Positions 12,959-25,400 of a DNA stretch of 64,000 nucleotides are shown one piece after another. The stretch is taken from NCBI GenBank assembly GCA_000328365.1, contig KB302654.1:93569-157568 (forward strand), given 5' to 3'. How positions within the stretch are numbered: the stretch's first letter is position 1; each line of letters opens with the position of its first letter. The DNA is from Capitella teleta. Its lineage: Eukaryota > Annelida > Polychaeta > Capitellidae. The notes beneath the pieces are model-generated. The model searched no databases. It was not told where the DNA came from and saw nothing but the letters and a program-made list of their open reading frames with translations. Made by a program: the position numbers and the translations under genes.

Positions 12959-15754
12959 GTGGCAAAAACTTAAATTGCCTCACGCATATATTGTGATGTG
13001 AGTAATGGTTGGTTTTGCGGTGAAGTTCTACAAACACCACTCATTGAACAATGCTGCTGACGTATCTCCACATGCTTTGAGAACAATATTGTTGAATGAA
13101 GCCAGAAGCTGTTTGAGCTGTGTTGACTCGGTTTATTTCTGTCCTACTCGTTGTATTTGTGGATACCATCTGAACAATTATCGGTGCTTTGGACCTTCTA
13201 ACATCCTATCTCCGCAGTCAAGTTTTATGACGTTGCATATCTCAGCTTTATTATCTATCCAGAGGACGACTTTTTTTATCCATCGTGTCAATTTCTTGTG
13301 GTCAACGAGGGATTGCAATATTGTTTCCCAGCATGTTTTGCATCAATATCATGTCGCTATTCTGTCCACACACCTCATTGAAGGCTAAAAGTACTTCACC
13401 GTAGATTGTAAGTTCATTTGTTCAAAGTATAATCTCATAACGGTATCAAAGAAAGAACCCACCAGATTGAGAGAAAGAACCCACCAGATTGAGAGCATGG
13501 GATATTATTTCCTCTTATACCCAGGATCATTTTCAGACCCATTTCCAAAGATTTACAGGTGATAACTATATCCTAACAACAAGTGCCCTTTAACTCAAGT
13601 GCTGCGTAGACATTCTTGTTTACAATCGCTTTGTTTGTCATGAAACCTGCCATTCATTGGCGGATGTTTCGTTTTACGAACCTGCTTAGGGATCTACCTG
13701 TACATGTATTTATAAAGTTCACTGACCCCTTTAAGAACTAAGTATGATTAGTTTAATAATCAATATATAAGAAAGTGAACCATACGAAGTCTTAAAAGGA
13801 CACTTGAGGTGAAAGTCTTGATTGGTCTCACTTCAGAAGAATACATGTTCGTAATATTCATTGATCTCCCGGGTTTCGCTTTCACGTCAATTCTCAATCC
13901 TCCGCTCGTTTGATTCATGGATCTCTGTGGGATAATTTTCACCGGGTCGATCACCCGAGATGACAACCGAGGGATTTGCACACTTTTCCCCTCTTCAAAA
14001 CTCTTTTTCTCCCTCTCTCTCTCTCTCTCTATCTCTATGTTGCATTAGAAGCCTACCTCTCAATACCAATGTACAAAATCACCACACATTCAAGCACAGG
14101 ATTCAGCAAGGTGCTATTCCGTGGAGGTAATCTAATCTGAAACAACCTGATTGGCAATATATGCTCGGGACTTTCCTCGAACGGAGGAAAAAATCAACTT
14201 TTTTACCAATTATTCTCTGTGAGACCTTATCGAATGCAACCAGACATGTCGGCCATTTTGATTTGACCAATGTGCAACGTCATTTCCTGTTGACCCGTGC
14301 GAAAGGTCAGTCTTTTCACTCGTGACTCGCTGAGTGTGTGGACGGAAATGAAAAGCCTGTCTGTCAAAAACCCGACGCTCGTACAAGCCAGGCACAAGAA
14401 GTCTCTCCTGATTGAGTTGATCAGGGTGGAAAAAATAGAGTCCCTGGATACGCTACACCATGCTTGTTAATACGAAGTAGCGACGCTTGGTGGCGGGATC
14501 TCAGTCTTTGGGAGATGTCAGGGGAAATCCCGGGATGCGACCAATTCTCTCAAGATGCTCTATGGGAGGCAAGGCACTATTGATCGACTTGGTCCCCCTG
14601 ATTGAAAAAAAAAAAAAAGGAAAGAAGGAGTATGTCTAGAGGTCGTGTTTGAATTCACCCCCTTGGTCGCGGAATGTGATGATGCAGGGTAAAGCAATGT
14701 TGAATATATTAACAGTTAATACTATTTATGTGCGTCATTTTCATATTAATTCTGTGCAATACATTTCCTGTTTGCAATGGCGTCCTGTTTATCGTGTCCA
14801 GGTGTAATCAGGACAAACCGAAGCATCCATCAACTTACCTGGAATTACAGCGCACGTCAGGGATTATCGTTGACATGATTGAAAGTGGATCTTTGCCTTA
14901 TGGATTATGAATAGAACGGAGTATTGTGAGGGGTTAGATGCCTCTTGGATAACTGTGTCAGAACAGGAAGTTAGGCAGTTGCATTTCACTGAAGTGCAAT
15001 GGCAAGAGTCCCTGCAAGCTTACTAAATGTCCACAGGTATGAAATGCATGTCTTACCATGATTATGCTTATTGAGTCACCAAGGCAATTATAACTTCAAT
15101 CTTAGATAGGCATGTAATAGGCTAAAGACTAACGAAACTTGTGTTTGTGTATTGGGTTGATCAGGATGCTGCATATAGGTTGAGCGCACTGAAATGTATC
15201 TCCTCCAAGTGTGAAAATGACTTAAGTCTTGCGATTCTTCTGCAGCTGGTTGTAGTGTTTGAGTTCTTGGTCTCACTGAGCAGCTAGCGAGTGAGTGGAA
15301 GCATGTCAATGCTAGCACTGTCGTCCATCGGTCCTTCCTATGACTCTCGATCAAAGCCATTCAACGGCATATCTCATATGTTTCGCAGGTACTGTGGGTT
15401 GCAGGTGTTGATTCATAACCTGCACTGTTCAGTTCAGAATCTGAACCAAATCGAACCATTGCGATATTGCAAAATGGTCGTGATTTGACACCCACTGCTA
15501 ACGTATGTTGACCACATGGTTATTTGGTCATCATTGGAATTACCAAATCGGGCCACTGATCTGTTGATCTTTTTATTTCTCCTTCTTCATCTTTCTTTTC
15601 TGACCCACATTTCAACAACTTTCAACTAAACGCAGGTATTGTGAAGGTCAGTCTCCTCTTACAGGAATACCTATGTTGAGTATGTGGCTATACTCACATA
15701 ATATAACTATGTGGTCATACCCACATATGAACGCCTTGTGCTGTTGGGTTTGTT

Positions 15755-15787
<33 letters not shown>

Positions 15788-18700
15788 CAATTAGACACCT
15801 TTCTATTCTCGGTTTCCCAGCAACCATCATACGCATCTCCAACCAGTCATAGTGACTATACTATGCGTTATGATACTCTGTCATAACGCACTCATTCATA
15901 CGCCTACCAATCACTCACTATTCATAGCGTACATTGGCGAGGTAGGCAATTCTTGGAAGCATCGCTCGTAGCATGATTTTCTTGATGTTTTTTCTTCACG
16001 AAGGGGAATTCCCCTGTCATAGGCATGGTCATAACGTTCTATTATCTTCGGTTATTTCTCTCAATTCTTATTATCATAAGTGAATGCAAGTCATTTTATT
16101 CTTGAGATAATTTTCATATTCTATTCATTGAGCTCGTCACATTTGTTTATATTCATGTACGGCGAACCGTCATCAAATGGTTGCTAAGGGTTGCTAAGGG
16201 TTGCTATAGGGTCGCTTTTGTGTTCGGTGAAATTCCTCCATGCAAGCCATTCATTATTGTTCGCCCTGTTTAAACGAGAATTGCTCTTTTTTCTACTTTG
16301 ACACACTTTTTATAACTTTGCCTTTTCCTTCACAGGTTACTCATTAATCAATTAGTTTGTTTCCAGTTTGCAGAATCGCGCTGAGAAATTTTATACTAAT
16401 TCCTAATCACACATAATGAGCTATCAAAATCGTCAATTTTGCCATCACATGAAAACTTACAATGTTTGCGTAAAATATTTTTATACATTATACCGTTATA
16501 CAAATATAAAATTTCTATTTTACGCTAACCTATGCTGGTGAATAAGTTCCAGAAGGTAAGTACTTCACGAACATAAGCATATACATAGATACATTAATTA
16601 TCATTATAACCTTGCTTATAAGATTATACGTCAAATACTTTTACGATATATCCGATATTTGAAAGTATATAAGTCGACTATGCTACACCAAGAATATTTC
16701 TGTTTACTGCACCATACTTAATCATACTTACACATAATTAAGGTTTGCTTATAATACTAATTATTTAACATTAAGCAAATCAGTCAAAGTGACATCAATT
16801 TCCGCAGACAATATTGTAACAACAAAAAACACTCTATGGTTTACTGTGCAAATTTCCCAAATCGTCTTATTTGCCCATTAAAAACTCAGAAGCACTCAAT
16901 ATAGCACCACCCCCACCCCCCTTCCCCACCCTACCCTTAAAAAAAGGGAGACAAACAACAAAATAAGCTCTCACCAAACAGACCACGAGCGTTGTCCCAA
17001 TTCCATCAATTTCGATTTTGATCAACGCGATGGAAATCTAGTGCGCTTATCTCGGATGAAATCGATCGGAAATTGCATATGGCCAGCAGCCTTTATGAAC
17101 CACCGTTATCGGTCATATTGAAACCAACAACAAAGTGCGCTAATTATACGGTTGCCATGGAAATTATATCCGTCGGAAATTCTTTCTGTGGCTATAACTC
17201 CCTCAAAAATCACCCAACCACCACTCCCCCCTCATTCACCATCGTTCATTAAGGTCATGGCATAATTATCTGACGTATAGGAGATTGGATGATGTAATAT
17301 ACAACGACACCCTCACCATTGTCCTCAGATGAACGGTGGGCGATCTAATCGCGTTAGAAACTAAATTGAATTCATCTCGGCCTTTCTTCTTCCTCGAGGG
17401 GCGGTGGGGGGTGCGGGGTATACTGCCCTGGCCACCCTGCCCTGTTGTATCTTCATGGCCTGTGTGGTAAATGCATCATTCACGAAGCAAAAACCTCTTT
17501 CATCATTTGTCCAACATTTTTCCCGCTTGCATCGCGCGTTTAGCGAATAATGGAACAATCTAATTGCGGCCAATTGCGAGATGACCTCTCGCAATATGCT
17601 TCATGAGCATCGCGCTGAAGTAATCGCATATACAAGCAAGTGACGCATGGGCTAAGTGTAGGCACCATGCGCTTATTCGCTCAATTAGTATTAGTTAACA
17701 AGACTCTAAACAAAATACCACTTGCAGGTGCATTGTAATCATCGGTTGCGGCGATTGGTTGTGTCCGAAATATACCCAGTGAATATGTAGAAGATTTTGG
17801 TTTGATTCTATTGATACAATCCTAATATTGCTACTGAGTAATAACTATGTGGTACAATAAGTAGGTTAAATGGTTTGGTATGGGCCCTATGGGGGGAAAG
17901 AGCGAAAGGTATGTGTTACACCTGTTCAGGTACATTATGACATTTAAGCGTTCTAAGGGCACTCATACAACCGTCAGGCTGAAGTCAAAGACGATCGTCA
18001 TCTGCTGTATTATAGCAACAACCTTATGCGCAGGACCTGAAGCGGTAGTCCATTCCGCAGGTTCTGCTTCGATTCATTGGACTGGCATTTATGGCCAACC
18101 CTCGATGCCACCAACACTCCACTTGCGGAGTCGCTTCGTTACATAATCCTCGTGATACAAAGTCATAGAGCTGTGAGAGGTCTCGCTGCTAACAAACAAA
18201 AGATATCACGCAATCTCGGAAAGCTTAATTGGGAACCACTCTAACGAATGTTTACATTTACGTCACTGCGATTGGCGATGCGGTCCCATTAGTATGCAGT
18301 GCTGGTGGAAATTAACGCCCAGGAGTATTAGCATAGCCCAGATGGACAATCCAGGCATCGGGACGATTCGTTAGATCCCATGCTCATGAGAGGCGATCAA
18401 TGCAAGTGAGGCTGTACCTGGATTGACGAGGGGTGATCATTGCCTGTTGCACGCGTTGCTTGATCTGCAGCCTGCACGCGCCTTGTGTGGCTGCAGCTCA
18501 TGATGCTATACACTCGCAGCATGCGTTAGCTCGGCATCGGAACTATTCTCCGGATCCAAGTGCACTCGTCATCATGTTCGCCAGCCTTGGGTCCTCGGCG
18601 ATGAACCGAGGACCAGGAGGTGATCATTTCATCCACGAACAGGCCGCACCTAGACAAACGGAGAATAACATTCAACGAGAGTGAGTAGTATTTGTAATAT

Positions 18701-19288
18701 TATTACATTCTGGTGTTGTCGCTCACGAGGCTCATGCAATGAGCTTGTGTTTTTATAGTATGTTGCGTTAGCGAGAGGGCAATTAATATTTCACACTAAA
18801 CAGTGAGCAAAAGTGACCTCATTTGCTTCGAAGCAGTCATATGACGTGATATTGATTAAATGTGCACATTGTATTATTGGTCTGACATGGTAGACCTTAC
18901 AAACGCCTTCGATTCCATTGTATGGTTATGTCCCGCGGTAGAGCGGTCACTTGCTGGCCCATTGTGTTCGGTCCATCGTGCAGTTAAAACTCTTGGAATC
19001 TCAGCCCCAGGACACTTTATGTATCACCCCAACAGAGCGTGATTTCCGGTTGCGGGTTACATCGGCGTAAGCGACTCAAATTGTCACTGCTGGGTCCCAT
19101 TGGGGGACAACTTGGCTTTGCGTTCTTTGGCGGTTGAAAAGACCTTTTCAGCAGTAGCTCCAACGGGTTCCTGCAATGCCCAAACATTGTTGAATTATAC
19201 ATGAATGGGAAACAAGACCTGTATACGGTGATACACTGCAGGGACGGAATGATTCGATCATCTGAAGCCAAAACCTTTTCTACTGAAA
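12959..19288. other. Intergenic, no gene seen
   Basis: Spacer with small local repeats: a two-copy GAAAGAACCCACCAGATT tandem near 13453-13495, a CT microsatellite at about 14008-14031, an A-run at 14605-14618, a 31-T tract at 15757-15787 and a TTGCTAAGGG repeat near 16182-16205. A paired TGCGTTATG/CATAACGCA lies at 15864-15890. A 127-codon frame at 13005-13388 has no recognisable domain. Confidence 0.5.
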
Positions 19289-19486
19289 ATGATGTTCGTC
19301 TTACTGTTCTTATTGCTACCATTATTGGTTATTTGCGACGCATGTGAAGAGAGAGGAAATGCAATTATCGCCCAGGACCTACTTGACGACGCAGATGCGA
19401 AATTGCAATATCTGTATATTGCCTTAATACGTGATCTTCAATATGCAACGTCTTCCTCATCAGTGCTCAGAGTAACTACCAACTGA
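19289..19486 (+). CDS. Possible small secreted protein, 65 aa
   Basis: ATG-initiated 65-codon frame with purine at -3 and a strong signal-peptide-like start: residues 2-15 are almost all hydrophobic, followed by CDAC and an acidic region (AQDLLDDADAK). No known neuropeptide cleavage sites, cysteine framework or domain are visible. There is no splice or expression evidence, and a single hydrophobic run in a short ORF can arise by chance in T-rich DNA. Confidence 0.2.
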   Translation: MMFVLLFLLLPLLVICDACEERGNAIIAQDLLDDADAKLQYLYIALIRDLQYATSSSSVLRVTTN

Positions 19487-21089
19487 CATGGTACGGATCT
19501 GCCCGGACCGAGCCATCGTCATCATTAATAACAGAAGCAATCCATTATGTGCGTTGACATGACCAAGAATAAATGTGTCTCCAAGCCCTGGCTTGGTGTA
19601 GTGTCACGAGAGGCTACGTGCCATCAGCAAGGTTTTTCCTGAAAACCATCTGCATACATCTTGCATATCTGAGACAGACACCCCGGCATTGTACTAAAAA
19701 GGCATCGATTATATCTCACTGCGAGAGCCTGATAACGTGCATAAACAATGCTGTATTTCCACCAGGATTATTAGTCACATATGAATGCTTCCTAATAGTA
19801 TGTTGCCTCTCCTTTTTGTAGACACAGAGCGTCTTGTTAGGAGGCACTTGCGATTCTTGCGCATAGCAAACATCAGCTCATAAAGAACTGGCTTCTGCCA
19901 GGCTGATAATGAGAGCAGACAGAGGCAAAGAAAAATCGAACACTGTCACTTTTGTAGTGAAGTTTTTTTTGGTTTTTTTTTTCTCATGAATATCTCATTA
20001 CGTGTCATTTTCATCGAGGTCGTGACAGTTTTGTGTACCATTGCTGTGGACACAGGGAGGAGGGTGCCTATACACTGATTGCGTTAGGTTATGGTCTCAG
20101 GGGGGTTAGCATGCGCTATTCTTGCTTTGATGTATATTAATAGTCAAGTAGATTGTCTCCTCCATTGATGACACAGAGACAGGCGCCAAATACATGTGCA
20201 GTTATGATATATATATAGTTTATTGTGACGATTAATCTGAACAATCAAACTTATCGACTTATAAAATACTTGTGATGTGTTTTGCCAGGATGTTCAGTGT
20301 GCAACCCCAATTTGAAGAATGGAAAGAAAAAAAATCAATTTCGAAACATTTACATTTAATTTTCATTGACTTACTTGCTCGCCGGCGGGTCTTCATTTTA
20401 GTGCATCGTGGGATAATGCATTTGTGACGTCAAACAATGTCTACCCTCTTCCAAATTCACAACCACGTGTTACACGACTGAATGAACAATCTTATATGCG
20501 TCAATTAAATTCAATTACGCCACTTATTTGAGTAATTGCGGATTGTGCAATGTTAAACACGTGCATCTATATTTCCACAAATCACCTGTTATTAATTTGG
20601 ACAAGTTGCGTAATCACAGGTAAGCAGGATAATTAACAAGGTGATCAATCAGTAATCTGCCTCATTGTCGAAATATCTACAAATCGATGGTTAAATGTCC
20701 TTACACATAACAATCACGAATTGCTTATTTGCAATTTCCTATTTTGTTTCAATTATAATGGTATTATGTAAATACAATATCACATCCATTAACACACCCC
20801 TGCTTTCTTTACAACCCGAGTATCCATCAATAACATTATACAATTGTATATACTTCACAACACCTTCATGTTACGTCATTATTTAATTTCCAGCTGCAAC
20901 CGATCCTGTTCAACTAACATTTATCTGCTTTCATGTCCAGTTTTGTTTTACTGGTCGGTCCTTTTGGGCAACGATCAATAGCCTAGGGTGGCAAGATCCA
21001 GGCAAGCTTCTCTTTCCTCTCTTTTAGCTCACAGACGCCGATTGCAGTGCTGCATACTGCTGGTTGCTGGCTCCTATATACCTTTTGCC
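19487..21089. other. Upstream region of the Kv1 gene
   Basis: AT-rich. The Kv1 reading frame is open from 20982, after an in-frame TAG at 20979-20981, but has no ATG until 21090. The promoter and any 5' untranslated exon must lie here or further upstream; no TATA box or splice acceptor stands out. Confidence 0.4.
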
Positions 21090-22466
21090 ATGAACGCAGT
21101 TTGGCAGATTCGCAGCAAATCTCTCAGCGGTGTCCCAGATGGGGCAACGATACCTTTGTATTACCTATCTAACGGGCGTGTTTCTTTCTCTTCCCGTGAC
21201 AGCAAATATGAGAACGTCGCAACTACAGGCCAAGTCCAGCACCAACACACAGTAGACACCCTCCCTCATGAGCCCCTGGATGAAGCTCATGACTGCATCA
21301 AGAGTGGCTGTCAACGTGTCATCATTAACGTCAGTGGACAACGCTTCGAGACGCAATTACGAACGCTTAATCGCTTTCCGCTGACCCTTCTGGGTGACCC
21401 TTTAAAACGCAAGCAATTCTGGGACAGCCGGCGCAATGAACTCTTCATAGACCGACACAGACCCTCTTTCCAGGCGGTTTTGTACTACTATCAAAGTGGT
21501 GGCCGCTTAAGACGGCCCATTGAGGTCCCCGAAGATATATTCCTTGAGGAACTCGAGTTCTACGAGATTGGAGAGGATGAGATTCGCGAGTACAAAGAGA
21601 AAGAAGGGTTTGTGATGGAGGTGGAACGAGAACTACCCGAGAAAGAATGGCAGAAAAAAATCTGGCTGTTTTGTGAGGAACCCGACTCTTCCAAAACTGC
21701 GAGAGCTTTCGCAATCGTCTCCGTCGTTTGTATCCTAATCTCAATCGTCAATTTCTGCTTGGAAACTTTACCAAACTTCGAACGAAAAACTTGTGTGAAT
21801 GTTACGTTGGATTTCGGTGAGACGTTCAACGTGGTGCCCAACTACAAGGATGCATTCTTCATAATCGAAAGCATCTGCGTCATGTGGTTCACTCTAGAAT
21901 TCATTCTACGGATGATATCATGCCCTTCAAAATTGGCGTTCGCAAAGAATGTGATGAACATCTTCGACCTCCTGGCTATTCTTCCGTTCTTTATCACTCT
22001 TATCACGGTGAACGTTGCGGAGAAATGCGGTGAGGGTTCCAGCAAGGGAGGTTCGTTCATTTTCATTCGAGTTCTGAGAGTGTTTCGCGTGTTTAAACTG
22101 AGTAAACATTCCCAAGGACTCCGCATCCTTGGACTCACCATCAAAACAAGTCTTCACGAACTGGGAATGTTCTTCTTCTTCCTTATAGTGGCCATGGTCA
22201 TCTTCAGCTCCGCAGCCTACTATGCCGAGGCTGGAGAACCAGACACGCAGCTCAAGTCGATCCCAGGCGCCTTCTGGTGGGCTATTGTAACCATGACAAC
22301 GGTGGGATACGGTGACGTCACTCCTGTCGGAGTGTGGGGGAAACTGGTTGGTGCGTTGTGCGTGGTAGCGGGTGTGCTAACCATTGCTCTGCCAGTGCCG
22401 GTCGTTGTGGCCAACTTCAACAACTTTTACAGACACGAAAGCGGAAGGGGGTATATTAGTGCATGA
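21090..22466 (+). CDS. Shaker-type (Kv1) voltage-gated potassium channel, single-exon
   Basis: Pore-forming subunit of a tetrameric plasma-membrane K+ channel that repolarises excitable cells. The start is the first in-frame ATG (GCCATGA context), giving 458 aa. The T1 tetramerisation domain begins at about residue 77 and contains the Kv1-type YYYQSGGRLRRP. Approximate segments: S1 205-225, S2 255-276, S3 289-308, S4 322-340, S5 357-378, filter TTVGYG 403-408, S6 419-443 with PVPV. The S1-S2 loop has an N-glycosylation site, NVT, at 237. S4 reads RVLRVFRVFKLSK; aligned with Shaker, the first gating arginine is isoleucine (residue 324). Only about 15 residues follow S6, with no PDZ-binding xTDV end. 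Either the tail is truly short, or a donor near 22450 (GGGGTATAT) joins a downstream exon. The single coding exon is common for Kv1 genes. AATAAA signals lie near 23416 and 23978. Confidence 0.95.
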   Translation: MNAVWQIRSKSLSGVPDGATIPLYYLSNGRVSFSSRDSKYENVATTGQVQHQHTVDTLPHEPLDEAHDCIKSGCQRVIINVSGQRFETQLRTLNRFPLTLLGDPLKRKQFWDSRRNELFIDRHRPSFQAVLYYYQSGGRLRRPIEVPEDIFLEELEFYEIGEDEIREYKEKEGFVMEVERELPEKEWQKKIWLFCEEPDSSKTARAFAIVSVVCILISIVNFCLETLPNFERKTCVNVTLDFGETFNVVPNYKDAFFIIESICVMWFTLEFILRMISCPSKLAFAKNVMNIFDLLAILPFFITLITVNVAEKCGEGSSKGGSFIFIRVLRVFRVFKLSKHSQGLRILGLTIKTSLHELGMFFFFLIVAMVIFSSAAYYAEAGEPDTQLKSIPGAFWWAIVTMTTVGYGDVTPVGVWGKLVGALCVVAGVLTIALPVPVVVANFNNFYRHESGRGYISA

Positions 22467-25400
22467 ACGCCGCCGCCAGCTCGGTGCTCTGGCCGTCTAT
22501 TGGTCAAGTGCGGTCAGCAGTCGATCCAGATTGACCAGAACACCGATAGCGGTTCCATTCATTTGCTGATATACCATTCCTTCTACTCTCTGTGTTCTGA
22601 ACTAGTTCAGAACCAGTTGCCCCAGGTTGCATATTTTTTTGTTTACTAAAGTAACTAAAGTAAAGAAGAAAGTATGTCACCAACCGAGATATCCCATTCT
22701 TGCTTTATGTAATATGATGATATACTAGTATCTTGCTCAGCTGCGTATCATGTACCTTCCCTTCTAGGAGGTGTAGCATCCACCTGGTCTTTGGTTGCCA
22801 TGGGGATCATTTATGTGACGTAATTAATCCATATTCCGCATTACGTCATCGTATACAGATGCTCATTAGTCATTCTTCCAGTTTAGTTCGAAGTAACGAC
22901 TTTTGTGCTCCATTTTGGACTCATTGCAATATGCCATTTTTGCTCAAGACAAATCCACGTTTAAATTTTTAGCCATTTTGTTTTCATCTGTACATAATTT
23001 TTCATTTCGTTACTCTATGTACCCTCTCTCCTCGCTATCTCAGTCGTTATTTCTTCTTATCTCTCTAGATATCTGTAATTGTTAACTGTCTGGGGTTTTA
23101 TCCCAAACACAGTTTTTTTCTCTTCTCTTCTTATTCTATTATATTCATAGGTAATTGATTGTTAGTACTCGTTCACTGCTCAATCATTGTGTATATTGTT
23201 TATGTGGAGAACAGGGAACTTATATCTCTTATCATCAAGGATTCGATCGTGATTCCAAGTATAGTATACTCTTTTTAAATTGTTAGGCTCTTTGATTATG
23301 CGTTATATAATAGAACACATTGATTTTATTTCTCAAATGAAAGCTTTGTTTAAGTAGGTCAACATTGAAAGAAATTAAGGCGAGGGAAAAAATATAGCAA
23401 GCAACAATATCATAAAATAAAATGAAAATTTTAAAATTTTAAATTTCAGCCAATCACGGTCCACGACATGCATTTGAATTTTGAATTGTGAAACCTTTAA
23501 CCAATTACAGTGCGATGTTTTCTATGCAAATGGACTTCACTTGATAACTGTATGCAGTGCGCTGGATAATCAAGGTTCTCTTCTCAATGGGTTATTTCTT
23601 CAGAATCCCAGAAATACAAATGAAGACTTTTGTGGTAAAATTTCTTCGAGAATTCGTTCAAAAATGTCGATTGTTCACTTCGTATTTTGAGTTTGTCTTC
23701 CATGAGAACAAAAGAAAATGCTGTTGACAATATAGTATTATTTTAATGTATTGGTCACAAATAAGTTTATACACGCCATTGATACCTCCGACCTGCATGT
23801 ACATTGTACTGGTCAGTAGCATTAAAGCCTCTTTTTGTTCGTTCACTAGAGCTGAAAACACTCTCGGTGCTCGATTAAGGATATCGAAATATCGATCAAG
23901 ATTGCTTGCAATAAGATGTCACATAAAGTGATCTATCATTTTGTTTTGTTTGTTAATCCTTTTAACATTATTTCTAAATAAATTGTTAAATTACAACACC
24001 GTGTATCTGCCTTAACTGTTTCTTCAGCCTCGTTGTGACTACAGAATGTGTACATAACTACATATATGCAGCCACGGAGTACCTACAATACAGTTGGCCA
24101 CACACAAGAGCAATATGTGCACATGAAAGCAGTTGCTATTGACCAGGCCTGACAGTTCCTCTGATGTCATTCATAGACAAATTGCCAGTGGAGAGGTTTT
24201 TAGATGACTTAATACATGAGCACGACATGGAATAGCGCATGTTGAGTGGATGTATATGGAAATTGAGCCCCCCCCCCTCTCTGCCTCTCTCTACACCTTT
24301 GAGAGGTCCTTCGAGGGTTTTGTTTAACATATATATCGAATTGTATGATATGTGGGTAGATTATGCAGCACACAGATGTTTATCGTGGATTTTGCTCCAC
24401 ATCAGATTTGAAGCCTTGCATGCCTATTAGTAAGTAACAATAATACCCAGATAAGAGGCGTTTTGAAATGTTGCTGATGCCAATGTAAAACGAGAATCTC
24501 ATCCCTTAAACTGCTTGGGAGATGCCTAGATCTGCCTGCCAATTTTTATGCATAAGGGCATTGGCAATATTCTCGAGGGCAAACTCTGTCACAATATTTT
24601 TATGGACGGCACCACCGCTTCAGTTGTTTAGGACGCCGGTAAAACGATGGTTATCTGGTTAAGGGCATCGGACATATAAGGATCCTAGTATCCTATTAAG
24701 TTAAGAGAGATTGGGTTTAGCAAGGGAACATTTGTTTTCATGAGCAATATTCGGTGTAACACTCAATGTGATATTGACAATACACACATCCATTTGTTTC
24801 AATCATAGTGGACTGTACAGACTATAAGCTCAGCACTGAGTACCTAAGTTATTGGTCTAAATATATACCTCTCAAAGACTTCAAAGTGCTCTGGTATTTC
24901 CTCAATGAGTATAGCCTTCCCTTCCCACACCAAAGAGGTCTTTGCCGCCTGCTTGCTTCTCCCTTCCTGTACAAACATACCGAAACAGAAAGAGGGCGGC
25001 GTTTAGGGGATGAATGGGTATTTTCCAACGGGGGCCGATTAGTAAAGAGCACTTAGTTTTAACGGACAAAGCTGGCCACAAAATAGGCATGAACCTCCGC
25101 GATCAATTAGCCATGGCTCTACTAAGATTAGTTCGCATTTTACGAGCGGGGTGACCCATAACCTGGCTCTGTTCGTCTTCTGAGATCTAAGGGGGTTCCA
25201 TGTTCTGTGTTCAAATACATTTATGCTCGTTTTACTTCTTTATCGTTCACGAGAGAAATGCAATTGGACCGAATGGTGATACCCTTCGAATGAAAACGAG
25301 GTTTTTGCAGAACGGAATCTATTATACGTATTGTCCAAATTCACCAAGCGTGAAATCGCATCATGCAGAGGAGAAAGCAAGACTGTTAAAGGTCACATCC

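Noticed and set aside
13005-13388. 127-codon frame after the minisatellite
   Set aside because: No recognisable motif and no splice context; composition typical of spacer.
18933-18975. GGTAGAGCGG followed by GTTCGGTCC, tRNA-like
   Set aside because: The B-box-like part deviates at a key A, the spacing is short, and no cloverleaf can be drawn.
18860-19042. DLTNAFDSI, resembling reverse transcriptase motif A
   Set aside because: The match is nine residues with no neighbouring RT motif on either side in any frame; likely coincidence.
20988-21089. Extension of the Kv1 protein upstream of 21090
   Set aside because: The extra 34 codons begin with GTG, not ATG, directly after an in-frame TAG at 20979-20981. 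The first ATG is at 21090, in good context.
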